Positions 47,176 to 59,680 of a stretch of 64,000 bases of DNA are shown piece by piece. The stretch lies in NCBI GenBank assembly GCA_964036315.1, contig OZ038495.1, positions 27,835,266 to 27,899,265 of the forward strand, in the 5' to 3' direction. The DNA comes from Acanthosepion esculentum (Eukaryota; Mollusca; Cephalopoda; Sepiida; Sepiidae). Below the pieces are notes generated by a model that worked only from the letters and a program-made list of their open reading frames with translations, ran no database searches and was not told the origin of the DNA. Positions within the stretch are counted from its first letter, which is position 1; every line of letters starts with the position of its first letter. Made by a program: the position numbers and the translations under genes.

Positions 47176-49955
47176 GGTTTTTAATATTTTCTTTCTTTGG
47201 ATCTATTTCCAAAGGTTCTGTAAATTTTCTTTTTAGAGATGATTTTCTTAGGTCTGGCATTGTTTGCGGTCTTTTTATATCAAACCTATCGAAAATCTTC
47301 TTGAGGTGGACCGTTAGCGTCCTGTAACAGTCTCTTCCTTATTTGGTTCACGTGTCTCCTGTGTGAGAATTTTTGTCCCTGAACTATGTAAACCATCTTG
47401 CCAATTCTTTTCTCAATTGTGCCTTGCTCCCAGGAAGATGTGTTATTTTTGTAGGCTTTAAAAAAAACTTTTTCTCCTGGGAGAAATTTTCTTTTTGGTG
47501 CATAGGACTATGTTACTTGTTTTGGTTTACTTGGTAGCAATTTATCAAATGCTGATCTGATTTTTCTAGTAAACATCACTCCTGCTGGTGATAGTGTTGA
47601 TTGTGTAGCATTATTTGGCGTAAATCGATATACCTGAAGACATTGTTCTAATGCTTTTTCCGTAGGCACATCGTAGGCTTTGCGTAGCGCTCTTTTTAGA
47701 GTGTATCAACGAATCTCTCCGCCTGCGCATTTGATCTTGGGTGATAAGGCGGGGATTTTATATGTTTTACTTGATAAATTTCGCAAAACTCTTGGAAATC
47801 CGCTGATGTGAATTGCGTTCCATTATCTGTGACTAGGCAATCCACTATACCAAACCGAGCGAATAGCTCGTGGAGGCAATTTATGGTCGTTTCTGAAGTA
47901 GGATTTTTGCAACGAAACACGTCCGGCCATTTACTATAGCTATCGACAATGATTAAATAATAAAAACCGTGAATTGCTCCTGCATAATCTGCGTGTATTC
48001 TTGACCACGGACGATCAGTCTCTGGCCACGGATTATGGATGATTGGCGTTGCTTTGACTGCTAAATTACAACTCTTGCACATTTCCACCATCTGAGTAAT
48101 ATCCTGTTCCATATTCTTCCAATATACATAGCTTCGCATTAGCGACTTCATTCTATTTTTACCAGGATGGCCCCTATGGAAATCCTTTAAGATCCGCTTT
48201 TGTAATGTTTTGGGAATTACAACCATTTCGTTGTAAAGTAACACATTGTCGCAGAGAGAAAAGCTGTCCGATATTTGATCATCTTTTTCTGCTTTTTTTT
48301 TCTTTTGTTTCATTAATAATTTTTATGTCTTGCAATGTGACTGGGAGGTTTCTAACTGTACAACATAGTACTGTCCTGATGTCTTCTTCGTTTTTTAAGG
48401 CTGCGATTACCGTATCTTCCAATAGCTCTGTCTTTGTTGATATAAGTCTCGACAAACCATCCGCATGCCCGTTCTTTTTCGTTGGTAAATATTCCAATCT
48501 GAAATTATAGTTCAGAAGAATTGTTCCCCATCTAAGTAACCTATTTGCGGTGTAAACCGGTAGACCTTTTTTCGAACCAAAAATTCTTAGTAACGGTTTG
48601 TGATCCGTCTGAAGAGTAAACTATCTACCATAGATGTACCTATGAAACCTCGTAACCACGAAGATAATTCCTAGAGCGTCTTTCTCTATTTGTGAATAAT
48701 TTTTATCCGCTGGTAGTAGATTTCGAGAAGCATGTGCGATAGGTTTTATTGTTCCATCTGGCATTTTATGTAATATACACGCTCCGACTCCGTAGGCGCT
48801 AGCGTCACTTGCTACAATAATTTCTAGTTTATGATCGTAGTGTGCCAAAAATAAATCTGAAATTAATATTTTGATTATTTCGTCAAATGCTTTTTGGCAT
48901 TGATCTGTACACTGCCAAACTTTTTCTTTCTTTAGAAGCTCGTTCAGTGGTGCGCGAAGTTTAAGCATGTGAGGCATGATTTCCTGGTAGTAACTTACTA
49001 ATCCTAGAAAACTTTGTAGTTCTGTTATGTTTTTAAGAACTGGCATTTTTTAATTGCTGTTGACCTTTCAGGGTCTGGTCGTCTACCTACTTGATCTATT
49101 ATATGGCCAAGGTATTTGATTTCCTTCATGAAAAAATCGCACTAATTTAATTTGACTTTGAATCCATAGCTTTGTATTCTTTTAAATACTTCCTGTATAT
49201 GTTCTCTGTGTTGTTCAACGCTTTTGCTATTAATCAAAACGTCATCCAGTATGCAATTGTGTACTCTAGTCCGGCAAGCATCGTATCCATTGTTGGAATA
49301 TAGCCGGCGCGACCTTAATTCCAAAAGGTATCTTTGGTATCTGTACAGTCCTTTGTGTGTGTTTATGCATAGTAGTTTTGAACTTTCTTCATCGACTGGA
49401 ATTTGCAGGTACGCCTCACTTAAATCAATTTTTGATAAAAAATTCTCCGCCATTTAATTTAGTAAATACTTCTGGACTGGGTAGAGGATAATGGTAGTCC
49501 TTTATTGCTGCGTTCAAACCTGTAGAAAAATCAGCGCAAACTCGAATTTCGCCTGATTTCTTTTTGACGTAGACCGTCGGTGCGGCCCATTTACTGTATT
49601 CTACTTTTGTCAATATGCCAGTGTTTTCGAGTCTGGTTAATTCCTGATCATTTTTTTCAATTGACGCAAACGGTAGGCTCCTTGTTTTCTTGAAAATAGG
49701 CTGAACGTTTTCCTTCGATATTTGCTGCCATTTTCTTACATCTTCCTAGTCCTGCTGAAAATACTTCGGGGAAACTCGTTTTTAGTTTTTCTTTTAATTT
49801 GTCTGCCTCGGTTGGTAAGCTTTTTACATTTTGGCAGTACGTAATTATAGGTAGATCCCACAATTCGAATTTTTGCATCCAATCCGTTCCTAATAGATTT
49901 TCGGTATTTCTTAAGACGTACATTTTTAATATAAGAAATATGTACAAAAGAAGTA
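47176..49955 (-). pseudogene. Ty3/Gypsy pol: protease end, RT, RNase H, integrase
   Basis: Minus strand, in order. GTDWMQKFE (about 49885) is the protease end. RT spans 49800-49142, with 'KWAAPTVYVKKKSGEIRVC' and 'LSKIDLSEAYLQIP'; the YxDD box reads ILDD (about 49240). RNase H spans 49046-48621 with 'ASDASAYGVGACI' and 'YSQIEKDALG'. Integrase runs from about 48310 to 47230, with an H/H/C/C zinc region ending 'CKSC', the core Asp in 'HADYAG', 'VTDNGTQFTS', Glu in 'RSNAQAER', and a C-terminal 'GTIEKRIGKMVYIVQG'-like domain. Several frame breaks; inactive. Clade placement within Ty3/Gypsy is not attempted. Confidence 0.9.
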
Positions 49956-50161
49956 GAAGTGTTAGTAATAACAATCAGGTTAGGTTAGACAGAACTATGT
50001 TGTCTCGAAGTATTACTATTCCAATGTCTTACAGTAATCATCTGACGCGACTCTGTCTCTGACAGACTCACTGTGTGACTTTCACTGGCTGCTTCCTCTT
50101 GAGGCACAGTATTTATAGTGTACGGGATAGTCCATTACTATTATGGGTAAGTTCCCATAAC

Positions 50162-50163
<2 letters not shown>

Positions 50164-50218
<55 letters not shown>
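50164..50218. repeat. (TA)n microsatellite
   Basis: TA tract directly at the 3' end (minus orientation) of family F copy 1. Confidence 0.95.
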
Positions 50219-50219
<1 letters not shown>

Positions 50220-50400
50220 TGTCATCCACAGACAGACTGTTTCGCTGTATCACAGCTCATCAGTGTGGCTAGACGTCCGGTTGCCTGTGGCTAGAATCGA
50301 AAACCGGCTGAATTCGCGTAAGTCGGAAATTTTACCCTGAAGCCGTTGGCGCACGGCAGAGAAGAAGGTGAATTTAAGCGTATTTATTTTTAGATAAACA
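50219..50400 (-). mobile_element. Family F: tRNA-headed repeat with 3' hammerhead and TA tail
   Basis: Minus orientation: a tRNA-like head (GCCGTGCGCCAACGGC and a GGTTTTCGATTCTAGC B-box-like segment, 50362-50290) is followed by GGACGTCTAGCCACA and a complete hammerhead (50268-50226), a 12-nt end, then TA repeats. Copies at 26268-26425 and 50545-50705 have the same order and the same TA tract at the 3' end. A SINE whose 3' end is a ribozyme is the simplest reading. Confidence 0.7.
50226..50268 (-). ncRNA. Hammerhead ribozyme, canonical, family F copy 1
   Basis: Minus strand: CCACA (50268-50264) pairs with TGTGG (50230-50226) as stem I. The core is CTGATGA (50263-50257). Stem II is GCTGT/ACAGC, a perfect 5 bp with GAT loop and the expected G-C closing pair (50256-50244). 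GAAA (50243-50240) leads into stem III ACA/TGT, and the cleavage triplet GTC ends at 50231. Every invariant base and all three stems are present; it is the best match in the window to a minimal type I hammerhead such as those of Penelope-like elements. Predicted to cleave between 50231 and 50230. Confidence 0.8.
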
Positions 50401-50544
50401 CACAGTGACTGAGAGAACTCGATTCGATTTACCGAAGAGTCTTGCATTATTAGCCGTAATAGTCACTGTTTACAAACCCACACATCCTCCCCAGAGTGCT
50501 CAACCGAAATAAATTTTTCAGGAGCATATATACTGTCACTGTTT

Positions 50545-50705
50545 GTTTATCTAAAATTAAGCACGCTAAAATTGAACTTCATCGCTGCCGTGCGCCGACG
50601 GCAGAGTGGTAGAAGTTCCGACTGGCGCCAATTCAGTCGGGTTTTGATCCTAGCTAGCGTCAACCGGACGCCTAGCCACACAGATGAGTCTGTCTGTGGA
50701 TGACA
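50545..50705 (+). mobile_element. Family F copy 3, ribozyme partly deleted
   Basis: Plus orientation: a clear tRNA-like head (GGCAGAGTGGTAGAAG A box, GGGTTTTGATCC B box, 50597-50652), GGACGCCTAGCCACA, then CAGATGAG joined directly to TCTGTCTGTGGATGACA. Stem II and GAAAC are deleted, leaving the stem I arms. The giant TA tract starts at 50709. Confidence 0.65.
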
Positions 50706-50708
50706 AAT

Positions 50709-51001
50709 ATATATATATATATTATACATATATATATATATATATATACATATTTTATATATATATGATATATACATATTATATATATATATATTATATA
50801 TATATATTCATATATATATTATCATATATATATATATTTATATATATATATTTCATATATATATTATCATATATATATATATTTATATATATATATTTCA
50901 TATATATGTTTATATATATATCTCATATATGTATATATATTTTTATATATATTATATATATATTTACATATTCCATATATATACATATATATATATATTT
51001 C

Positions 51002-51032
<31 letters not shown>

Positions 51033-51183
51033 TTATAAATATATATATTTATATATATATATGTATATATATTTATATATATCTATATATTTATATATAT
51101 ATATATATATTTATATATATCTATATATTTATATATATCTATATATTTATATATATATATATATTTATATATATCTATATATT

Positions 51184-51214
<31 letters not shown>

Positions 51215-51531
51215 ATTTATATATATATATTTATATATATATTTATATTTCATATATATATATATATTTATATATTACGTATATATATCATATATATATC
51301 ATATATATATATATTATATATATTATATATATATTATATATATATGTTACATACATATTGTATATATATATTATATATATATTATATATATTATATATAT
51401 ATTATACATATATTATATATATTATATTATATATATAGTATATATATATTATATATACATATATATATTATATATATATTATATATATTATATGTATTAT
51501 ATATATTATATATATATTTTACATATATATA

Positions 51532-51601
<70 letters not shown>
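50709..51601. repeat. (TA)n array of about 0.9 kb
   Basis: The largest TA tract in the window, with scattered TTATATA, CATATA and TTTATA variants arranged in blocks. Open frames across it are artefacts. Confidence 0.95.
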
Positions 51602-51608
<7 letters not shown>

Positions 51609-51609
51609 A

Positions 51610-51975
51610 AGGAAAGAACAGTAAGATATAAAATCCGGCGTTCTTATAGATATTTTTATTTTTACACAATAGTGCTCAATGTAAATTTAAATTTACAGAG
51701 CATTAATATTATAAATTAATAGATTTAAATTATGGTTTTGCCGCTACACAGTGATAACCATGTTTCAGAATTGGACGCTAAAGCCCTTGAATTTAATTTT
51801 GTTATTAAACCAAAGACATTAGTTCCATTTCCTCATCAAGCGAATGAGGAAATGGAACTAATGTCTTTGGTTTAATAACAAAATTAAATTCAAGGGCTTT
51901 AGCTTCCATTTCTGAAACATGGTTATCACTGTGTAGCGGTAAAACCATATTTTAAATCTATTAATTTATAATATT
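51610..51975 (-). mobile_element. Family E repeat as a near-perfect palindrome
   Basis: Arms 51704-51836 and 51844-51975 are about 97% reverse complements around a 7-nt centre. In minus orientation the left half carries a hammerhead-like fold, the shared GCTCTG...TTGAGCAC motif (51702-51673), an AACGCCGGATTTTATA segment and then the TA tract. A non-inverted relative is at 61410-61690. Confidence 0.7.
51741..51842 (-). ncRNA. Hammerhead-like fold, extended stem II, family E copy 1
   Basis: Minus strand: CGC (51842-51840) pairs with GCG (51744-51742) as stem I. The core is TTGATGA (51839-51833; U at position 3, G at 8). Stem II is GGAAATGGA with TCCAATTCT (8 of 9 pairs, G-U closing) and a long loop. 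GAAAC (51766-51762) leads to stem III ACATGG/CTGTGT and a GTA triplet before GCGG. Confidence 0.4.
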
Positions 51976-51991
51976 ATATACATATATCTAT

Positions 51992-52025
<34 letters not shown>

Positions 52026-52073
52026 ATTTATATATATATATTGACCACTTATATTATATATATATATATATAT
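51976..52073. repeat. (TA)n microsatellite
   Basis: TA blocks with a TTGACCACTTATAT spacer. Confidence 0.9.
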
Positions 52074-52363
52074 TACAGAAAATTCTTATATCATTTAAAC
52101 CTTTTTACCAGTAACAATGATTTTGGCAAATTTATATATATTTTGGCGATTGTTTTCTATTATTTATCATATTTCTTATTGATTACTCTCTATTTTTTTT
52201 ATCATAATCGTAATAATTGGTAGATTTGACGGTGATCCGTTCCGACGTTCAACGTACAAAATATTTGGGTATCGGGGAAGGCTAAAACCTCAACGGAGAA
52301 ACAGTCATACTCCTTTGAGTGTAGTTTATATGCATTGGTTTTAACCCAGCGTTCAACTCTCAT

Positions 52364-52760
52364 CTATGGTTCCGAATACCTGTTTACATACAACAGTGTC
52401 CATTCCCAGTAAACCGTTTCCACTGCTGGACAAACCAGGTGCGGATAATCCAAATCCTCGATAATTTCGTGTCCGTCAGCCCTATTGTATTTGATGAGTC
52501 TTTCCCAGCGTGTTAGACGAATGAGATCTCTAATAGATCCAACGGCCATGAAGGTGGTATCAGCAAGGGCCGTGTAGTGCATCAGAGCGCGGATGTAAGC
52601 CATACAATTTATGTTCATCTACTGCAGCCTGGATGTCTCCGGTTGTGGCGATTCCTCATACCACCGGTTTAATACTCCCCAGGTCGAGTGAGTAGGATTA
52701 TCACAGTCCAATAGTTTTCCCCATTTTCAATTTCTCCCGCACAGGTCTGTTTTGAATATT
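52364..52760 (-). pseudogene. Unrecognised degraded coding frame
   Basis: Minus strand: about 115 codons are open in one frame apart from a single TAG at 52622-52620. They read 'LDCDNPTHSTWGVLNRWYEE' before the stop, then 'MNINCMAYIRALMHYTALAD', and later 'LIRLTRWERLIKYNRADGHE' and 'DYPHLVCPAVETVYW'. The composition is protein-like, rich in Trp, Tyr, His and Cys, unlike the AT-driven frames around it. I do not recognise the family. It could be an exon of a host gene remnant or part of an unfamiliar element. Confidence 0.4.
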
Positions 52761-53685
52761 CGTTCAGACGCAATAATGAATTTGAAGACATATTTTTCTT
52801 CCGTCCGAAAAACAAATATTGATATATATATTGGGCGAACGCAAATTGTCCATAGTCAAAATGTGTGTTTGTTTTTTTTCCAATTCTACTATGTTGACAA
52901 AAGAAAGGATGGGTGCAAACAAGTTACACATCATAGACGACACGGTGTTCCTCTTTAAATTAAGAAAGACAGAAGCAGTTAGTGAAGAAAATGATTGATG
53001 AGGCCTTCGTATGCTGGCAGCACTACATGTCATGAATGTTTTGCGAAGTTCAAGGAGAAGAATTTGCCCCGAAGGATAATCCACGCAGTATCTGTGATAG
53101 AATTTGGAATGCAGAAATGTTAAAGATGTTAGAAATATGGAAGATTCAAACATCGTGAAATTTAGTTGTCCAAGATTTTTCCGAATGTAGAATAACATTT
53201 CAGTTTCATTTCATTTCTTGTCAGATATGCAAATTACTTTTATCTGTAAGGCTTCACTAAATACAAGAAGTGAGTTCACTGTAAGAAACTCAAGCATGGG
53301 GGTAACCAAAATCACCTACAATATCAAAACTTAACCTTTTGGTGAAACAGTTATTGTTTGTGTCTGATGCTATATGAAATGCAAGCTTTGTTAGGATATT
53401 GCTGGCGACTGACGTAAATGTTATTGCAGAGCGGTACAGTTATGATCTACGGGGAGATTCAAGAAACAAATGACATCAAATTATTACTGCTTCTATATCT
53501 ACAGCCGCCATTTCTTCTCCAGAAATCTAAAGCTCATTTCATTGAAGAATTTATTGCGTCGGAAACAAAAAGAATATAATTCGAAAACTTACGCAACTTT
53601 GAACCAACGTTATAAAAAGCAATGTAAATATTTTGATAATTAATAAATATACGTTATTTATTCTTGAGTCACAATTATTTGAATT
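52761..53685. other. No recognised feature
   Basis: Moderate composition; a 144-codon minus frame at 52764-53198 lacks any motif. Scraps on plus near 53030-53150 are not assignable. Confidence 0.4.
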
Positions 53686-53934
53686 ATGAAATATATATTA
53701 GACAGACAGAACAGAGAAGAACCGTCTGATCCCTCTAACTATCGGCGTATTAGCCTTCTACCTTCTGGCAAATTACTAGAGGTCCTAATCAACTTTGAAT
53801 TGGTTAAGCATCTCACCCCACAGGTTCTTTCAGACAAGCAATATGGTATTCTCTTCTCTAAGACAATTGCTGATGTTTTAAGTATTATTGCTGAAGGAAA
53901 CTATCAAACTTCAGATAAGAATAATAAAGCTAGA
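53686..53934 (+). pseudogene. LINE RT N-terminal palm fragment
   Basis: The 83-codon frame reads 'PSDPSNYRRISLLPSGKLLEVLI' (motif 'NYRPISLLPxxxKxxExxI'), then 'LSDKQYGI' (QxGF-type motif), as in Jockey/I/CR1-like LINEs. It ends just before a Gypsy LTR copy. The YADD motif is absent. Confidence 0.8.
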
Positions 53935-53935
53935 T

Positions 53936-54232
53936 AGACTCGCCCGAGGTATACATATACTACTACCAGTGAATACCCGGGGTCTGTATGAGAGTAGTAT
54001 TAGAGGAGGGTAGCACAAGAGTCACCGTCACGAGCACCTAGACTCAGTAAGGATTCATACCGCGATACTTCAATACCAAGACTGTATATAAATTATTGCT
54101 ACTAACCTGCATTTCTGGATCTACTAACCCGTATTACCAGTTTGTATTATTACGTTAATACATTTATTTTCCTTATCTATTCCTGGCGTTTGTTATTTAC
54201 TGATATCAGTTTTAATCCTGGAATCCACAACA
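53936..54232 (+). mobile_element. Gypsy LTR copy, 5'-truncated
   Basis: Matches 45108-45424 and 57994-58382 from ACTCGCCCGAGGTATACATA to the 3' end CCACAACA. The first about 45 bp are missing and no target duplication is visible. Confidence 0.85.
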
Positions 54233-56225
<1,993 letters not shown>

Positions 56226-56227
56226 TA

Positions 56228-57822
56228 AAGTTTCGGCCAAAATGTCCAGAACGGCATTGTTTTCGTCAGAAAAGTAGGTATAAATTTTTATCAAAGTTGT
56301 TTTATATTCTATAATTTTCACAGACAATAAATACGATATTGTTTGTTATTCTCTGAGATACAAAAGTTATGGCTGATTTAGTGATTTAGTGCAAAACCCA
56401 TGGCGGACAAAATGATCAGAAAGGTTGAAAAAATAACAAAGTAATAAAAAATGACAGAGAATACTGGATTTATTTAATATTTAGTGTGAAGCCCTTTAGC
56501 TTAAATCACACTTTGACATCTTCGACTGCATGAGGAAATTAAATTTTCAATTTCTTGCTGGGTGATCTTATTCCATTCTTCCTGAAGAGCATTCCATAAT
56601 TGCTCGATTGTTTTAGGATTTCTGGCTTTCGAACGTTCTCCTAGAATATTCCACACATTTTCAATAGGATTGAGATCTGGGGCTTTGAGCAGGCCATCCA
56701 TAACAATAACCTTTTCAGCCTTGAGGAAGTTCCTGACCACCTTAGCCTTGTGACATGGGGCGTTGTCCTGCATGAATATGGGTGGTCGCTTAGTTGAATT
56801 TCTCAGCACAGGCAAGACATGATCTTTTACAAGTTGTTTATAAACTCCTGCATTTACCTTTCCATGTAATCGCACCAAAGGGCTCACACCATCTCCAGAT
56901 ATCATCTCCTAAACCATGACACTTCCTCCACCGAATTTAACACTAGTCTTAAGGCATTATGCGACAATTTTTCACCTATTTTTCGACGAACGTATCTTTT
57001 CCCATCTGAGCCAAATAACAAACTTAGATTCATCACTGAAATGCACCGTTTGCCATTTTTCTTGAGACCACAACACATGTTCGGTTGCAAAGGTAAGACG
57101 ACACTTTTTATTCTTGGAGCTGATTAGTGGCTTCACTGCAGGTGCTCTTGTAGGTCATGTTCAACTAAACGACGAGACACAGTTTTTCGAGATAAAGTTT
57201 TCTTCAGTACAATGCTCATTTCCCGAGAAACAGCAGCAGCAGTTTTAAATCTGTCCTTTTTAACCAACTTTACCATAGCACGATCTTCTCTCTTGGTCGT
57301 TTTTCTTGACCTAACTGTAGACTTTCTTGCTTCACACGATCCACAATCATCGTTGACCTTAAGAATACCGTGAACAACACTTTTTGACTTGTTAACAATA
57401 TTTGCAATAGACCCAATACTCAAATTATCCTTCTTTCGAAGCTTAATAATCTGCTGACGAATTGGTAACGGAGTAAGTGGCATTATATTAAAGTACACTG
57501 CAGATATTCTTACTAATGTTTAGTAAACGAACCGTCACGTAAACAAATTAGAAAAATTAGAGTTCGCCGGTTAAATATACTAAAATACGGAGTAAAAGCA
57601 AACGTTCTGATCATTTTGGCCGCCATGGGTTTTGTAGTAAATCACTCAATCATCCATAACTTTCGTATTATCCTCTCAAATTACACCGAAATCTCAGACA
57701 ATAACAAAGAATATCGTATTTCTCGTCTGTGAAAACTATAGAATATAAAACAACTTTGATAAAAAGTTATACCTACTTTTCTGACGAAAACAATGCCGTT
57801 CTGAACATTTTGGCCGCAACTG
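56228..57822 (-). mobile_element. Tc1-like DNA transposon, third family, complete ends
   Basis: TA duplications at 56226-56227 and 57823-57824. Terminal inverted repeats of about 195 bp start CAGTTGCGGCC on the right; the left is AAGTTTCGGCC. Each end has an outer GGCCAAAATGTCCAGAACG-type site and an inner copy (56404-56421; 57603-57622), giving an IR/DR plan. At 1595 bp it is the usual size. The best preserved of the three. Confidence 0.9.
56501..57483 (-). pseudogene. Tc1-like transposase, nearly complete but broken
   Basis: The start is taken at 57483 (MPLTPLPIRQQIIKL), since an upstream Met at 57498 is in the leader. Two helix-turn-helix units (to about 57140) are followed by 'KTVSRRL'. 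The frame slips near 57133; 'WQTVHFSDESKF' (first Asp, 57029-57037) is in the second frame, then a further slip. A TAG replaces the Trp of 'VMVWG' near 56905. The rest is open: 'FMQDNAPCHKAKVV' (second Asp, about 56770) and 'APDLNPIENVWN' (third catalytic region, about 56680). Inactive, but recently so. Confidence 0.9.
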
Positions 57823-57993
57823 TATATTGCATTAAGATTACGTGAAGAATATCTTTTCAGATTATCGAAGATTTTTAATCTACATCATTTTAAGCTTATA
57901 GAGCTACTTTACTCCTAAGATAGATTCCTGTCCACAATTATTGAGTGCGACTGACTTGATCATTACGGAAAGGAAAATAATGATTTCATTTAC

Positions 57994-58382
57994 TGTTAAG
58001 GGGTCTCCCCTTTTCACACAAATGGACTCACCCAAGGTATACATATACTGCTACCAGTGAATACCCGAGCGAGTAATAGTACGTTGAGTCAAGGAGTCGA
58101 GACGGAACGACAGAAGAGTATTAGTGTTCAGCAGTAGTAGAGTAAGTCACACACAGAGAAGGCGGCAAGCGTCACAGTTAGCGAGCACGTAGACTCAGTA
58201 AGGAGTCATACCGCGATACTTCAATACCAAGACTGTATATATATTATTGCTACTAACCCGCCTTCCTGGATCTACTAACCCGTATTACCAGTTTGTATTA
58301 TTACGTTAATACATTTATTTTCCTTATCCATTCCTGGCGTTTGTTATTCATTGATATCGGATTCATCCCGGAATCCACAACA
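57994..58382 (+). mobile_element. Solo LTR of the Ty3/Gypsy family, complete
   Basis: 389 bp, starts TGTTAAGGGGTC and ends CCACAACA, with 5-bp direct repeats TTTAC on both sides (57989-57993 and 58383-58387). It is the full-length reference for the LTRs at 45108 and 53936. It carries an additional about 70-bp U3 segment (GAGCGAGTAATAGTACGTTG and following) absent from both. Confidence 0.9.
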
Positions 58383-58389
58383 TTTACAG

Positions 58390-59132
58390 ACACCACATAA
58401 TGTATGTCGAGGTAGAACCATGCTCAATCACATATAGAATATGTGTTATTTATTTGATTAAATGTCTTAAATACTTCCAAAACCCTTATTCCTGGAATAG
58501 AATTTTTACTCTGCTATACAGGGTATTTATGCTCATATTGCTATTCGTAACTCACATTTTTTCTTTGCAGAGTTATTTTACTGGAATAGATTATCTGTTT
58601 CTCTCACTGTCCGTGTTAACAAACACTTAACAGTTACATCAATGTTTATGACATGATCAAGGAAATATTTACGAGCAATAATAAAGGATATTTGACAGAA
58701 GTAATCGTCGGCAACGCGACAACTCAGATAACATATTCGACATTACATACGGCAAAGTTTATTACCTTTCCATGATTTGAAGTTGATTCAGACACGATAG
58801 AGAATTTAATCTTGAAACTAACCGATATCGTGAGCATTCACTATATGACCCGGTTGAATAAATTCTTGGGCGTTTGATAACTATTTTTTTTTTGCAGGAA
58901 TTTCATAAATTATCCGAGATAATGTTAAAACTAACTAATATTTAATTTTTATTCTATTAGCACTATATAGAAAATTTACACCTGTGCTAAATGTGTACAA
59001 AAAGAAAAAAATAGAAATATATGAGCAGTAAATTGCTGAAGAGTGGACGAACATGCCCGTCTACGAAACTCTGGAGTCGGGATACTGAAGGTAACATCAA
59101 TCAGCTAAGTGACGAATTTTACTCACATTAAT

Positions 59133-59136
<4 letters not shown>
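58390..59136. other. No recognised feature
   Basis: AT-rich; nothing supported. Confidence 0.4.
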
Positions 59137-59197
<61 letters not shown>

Positions 59198-59200
59198 ATA
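59137..59200. repeat. (TA)n microsatellite with TGTA
   Basis: TA tract, followed by two ATATATAGGGA(T/C)AATATG units (59213-59272). Confidence 0.9.
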
Positions 59201-59514
59201 TTATCCCTTATAATATATAGGGATAATATGTATATTTATTAATACATACTTAATATATAGGGACAATATGTATATTACATAGAGCACTGTTTTATTAACA
59301 CCAGCATAGTGTGTGTGTTCATTTACTTTTCGATTATTAAATTTATCCTTGAGAATTTGAGACCTCAGGCCGTATGTTACCAAGTAATTCAGACGAAGAA
59401 AGTGAACAAATAATATTATCACTTGTGAATGGCTGGATATGCATGTGTGGAGTGTGATTTCCAGGGTCCGTATATTTAAATAATTCTTTCAAATATAAAA
59501 CATAAATTAACACT

Positions 59515-59680
59515 GACACGCACAGAGAAACAGAGACTGACAGACAGAGACAGAGAGAGTGGAAGGGGAGGGAGAGAGGTTGAGAGGGGAAGGGGAGGGA
59601 GAGAGGTTGAGGAGGGATGGGGATGAGAGGGGTATGGGGAAGAGAGAGAGAGGGGAGGGGTTGAGAAGGAAAAATAAGAA
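59515..59680. repeat. GA-rich low-complexity tract
   Basis: GAGA and GGGGAGGGAGAGAGG units; the minus-strand Leu/Pro/Ser frame here is spurious. Confidence 0.9.

Noticed and set aside
49960..50162. A 203-bp TGTTAG...ATAACA block next to the pol fragment as an LTR
   Set aside because: Ends and a TATAAATA-like box fit, but there is no target duplication and no second copy in the window.
50684..51719. Tyr/Ile-rich frames across TA tracts
   Set aside because: TA repeats read as Tyr-Ile without stops; the same happens at 1.5, 4.4, 24.8, 26.1 and 62.5 kb.
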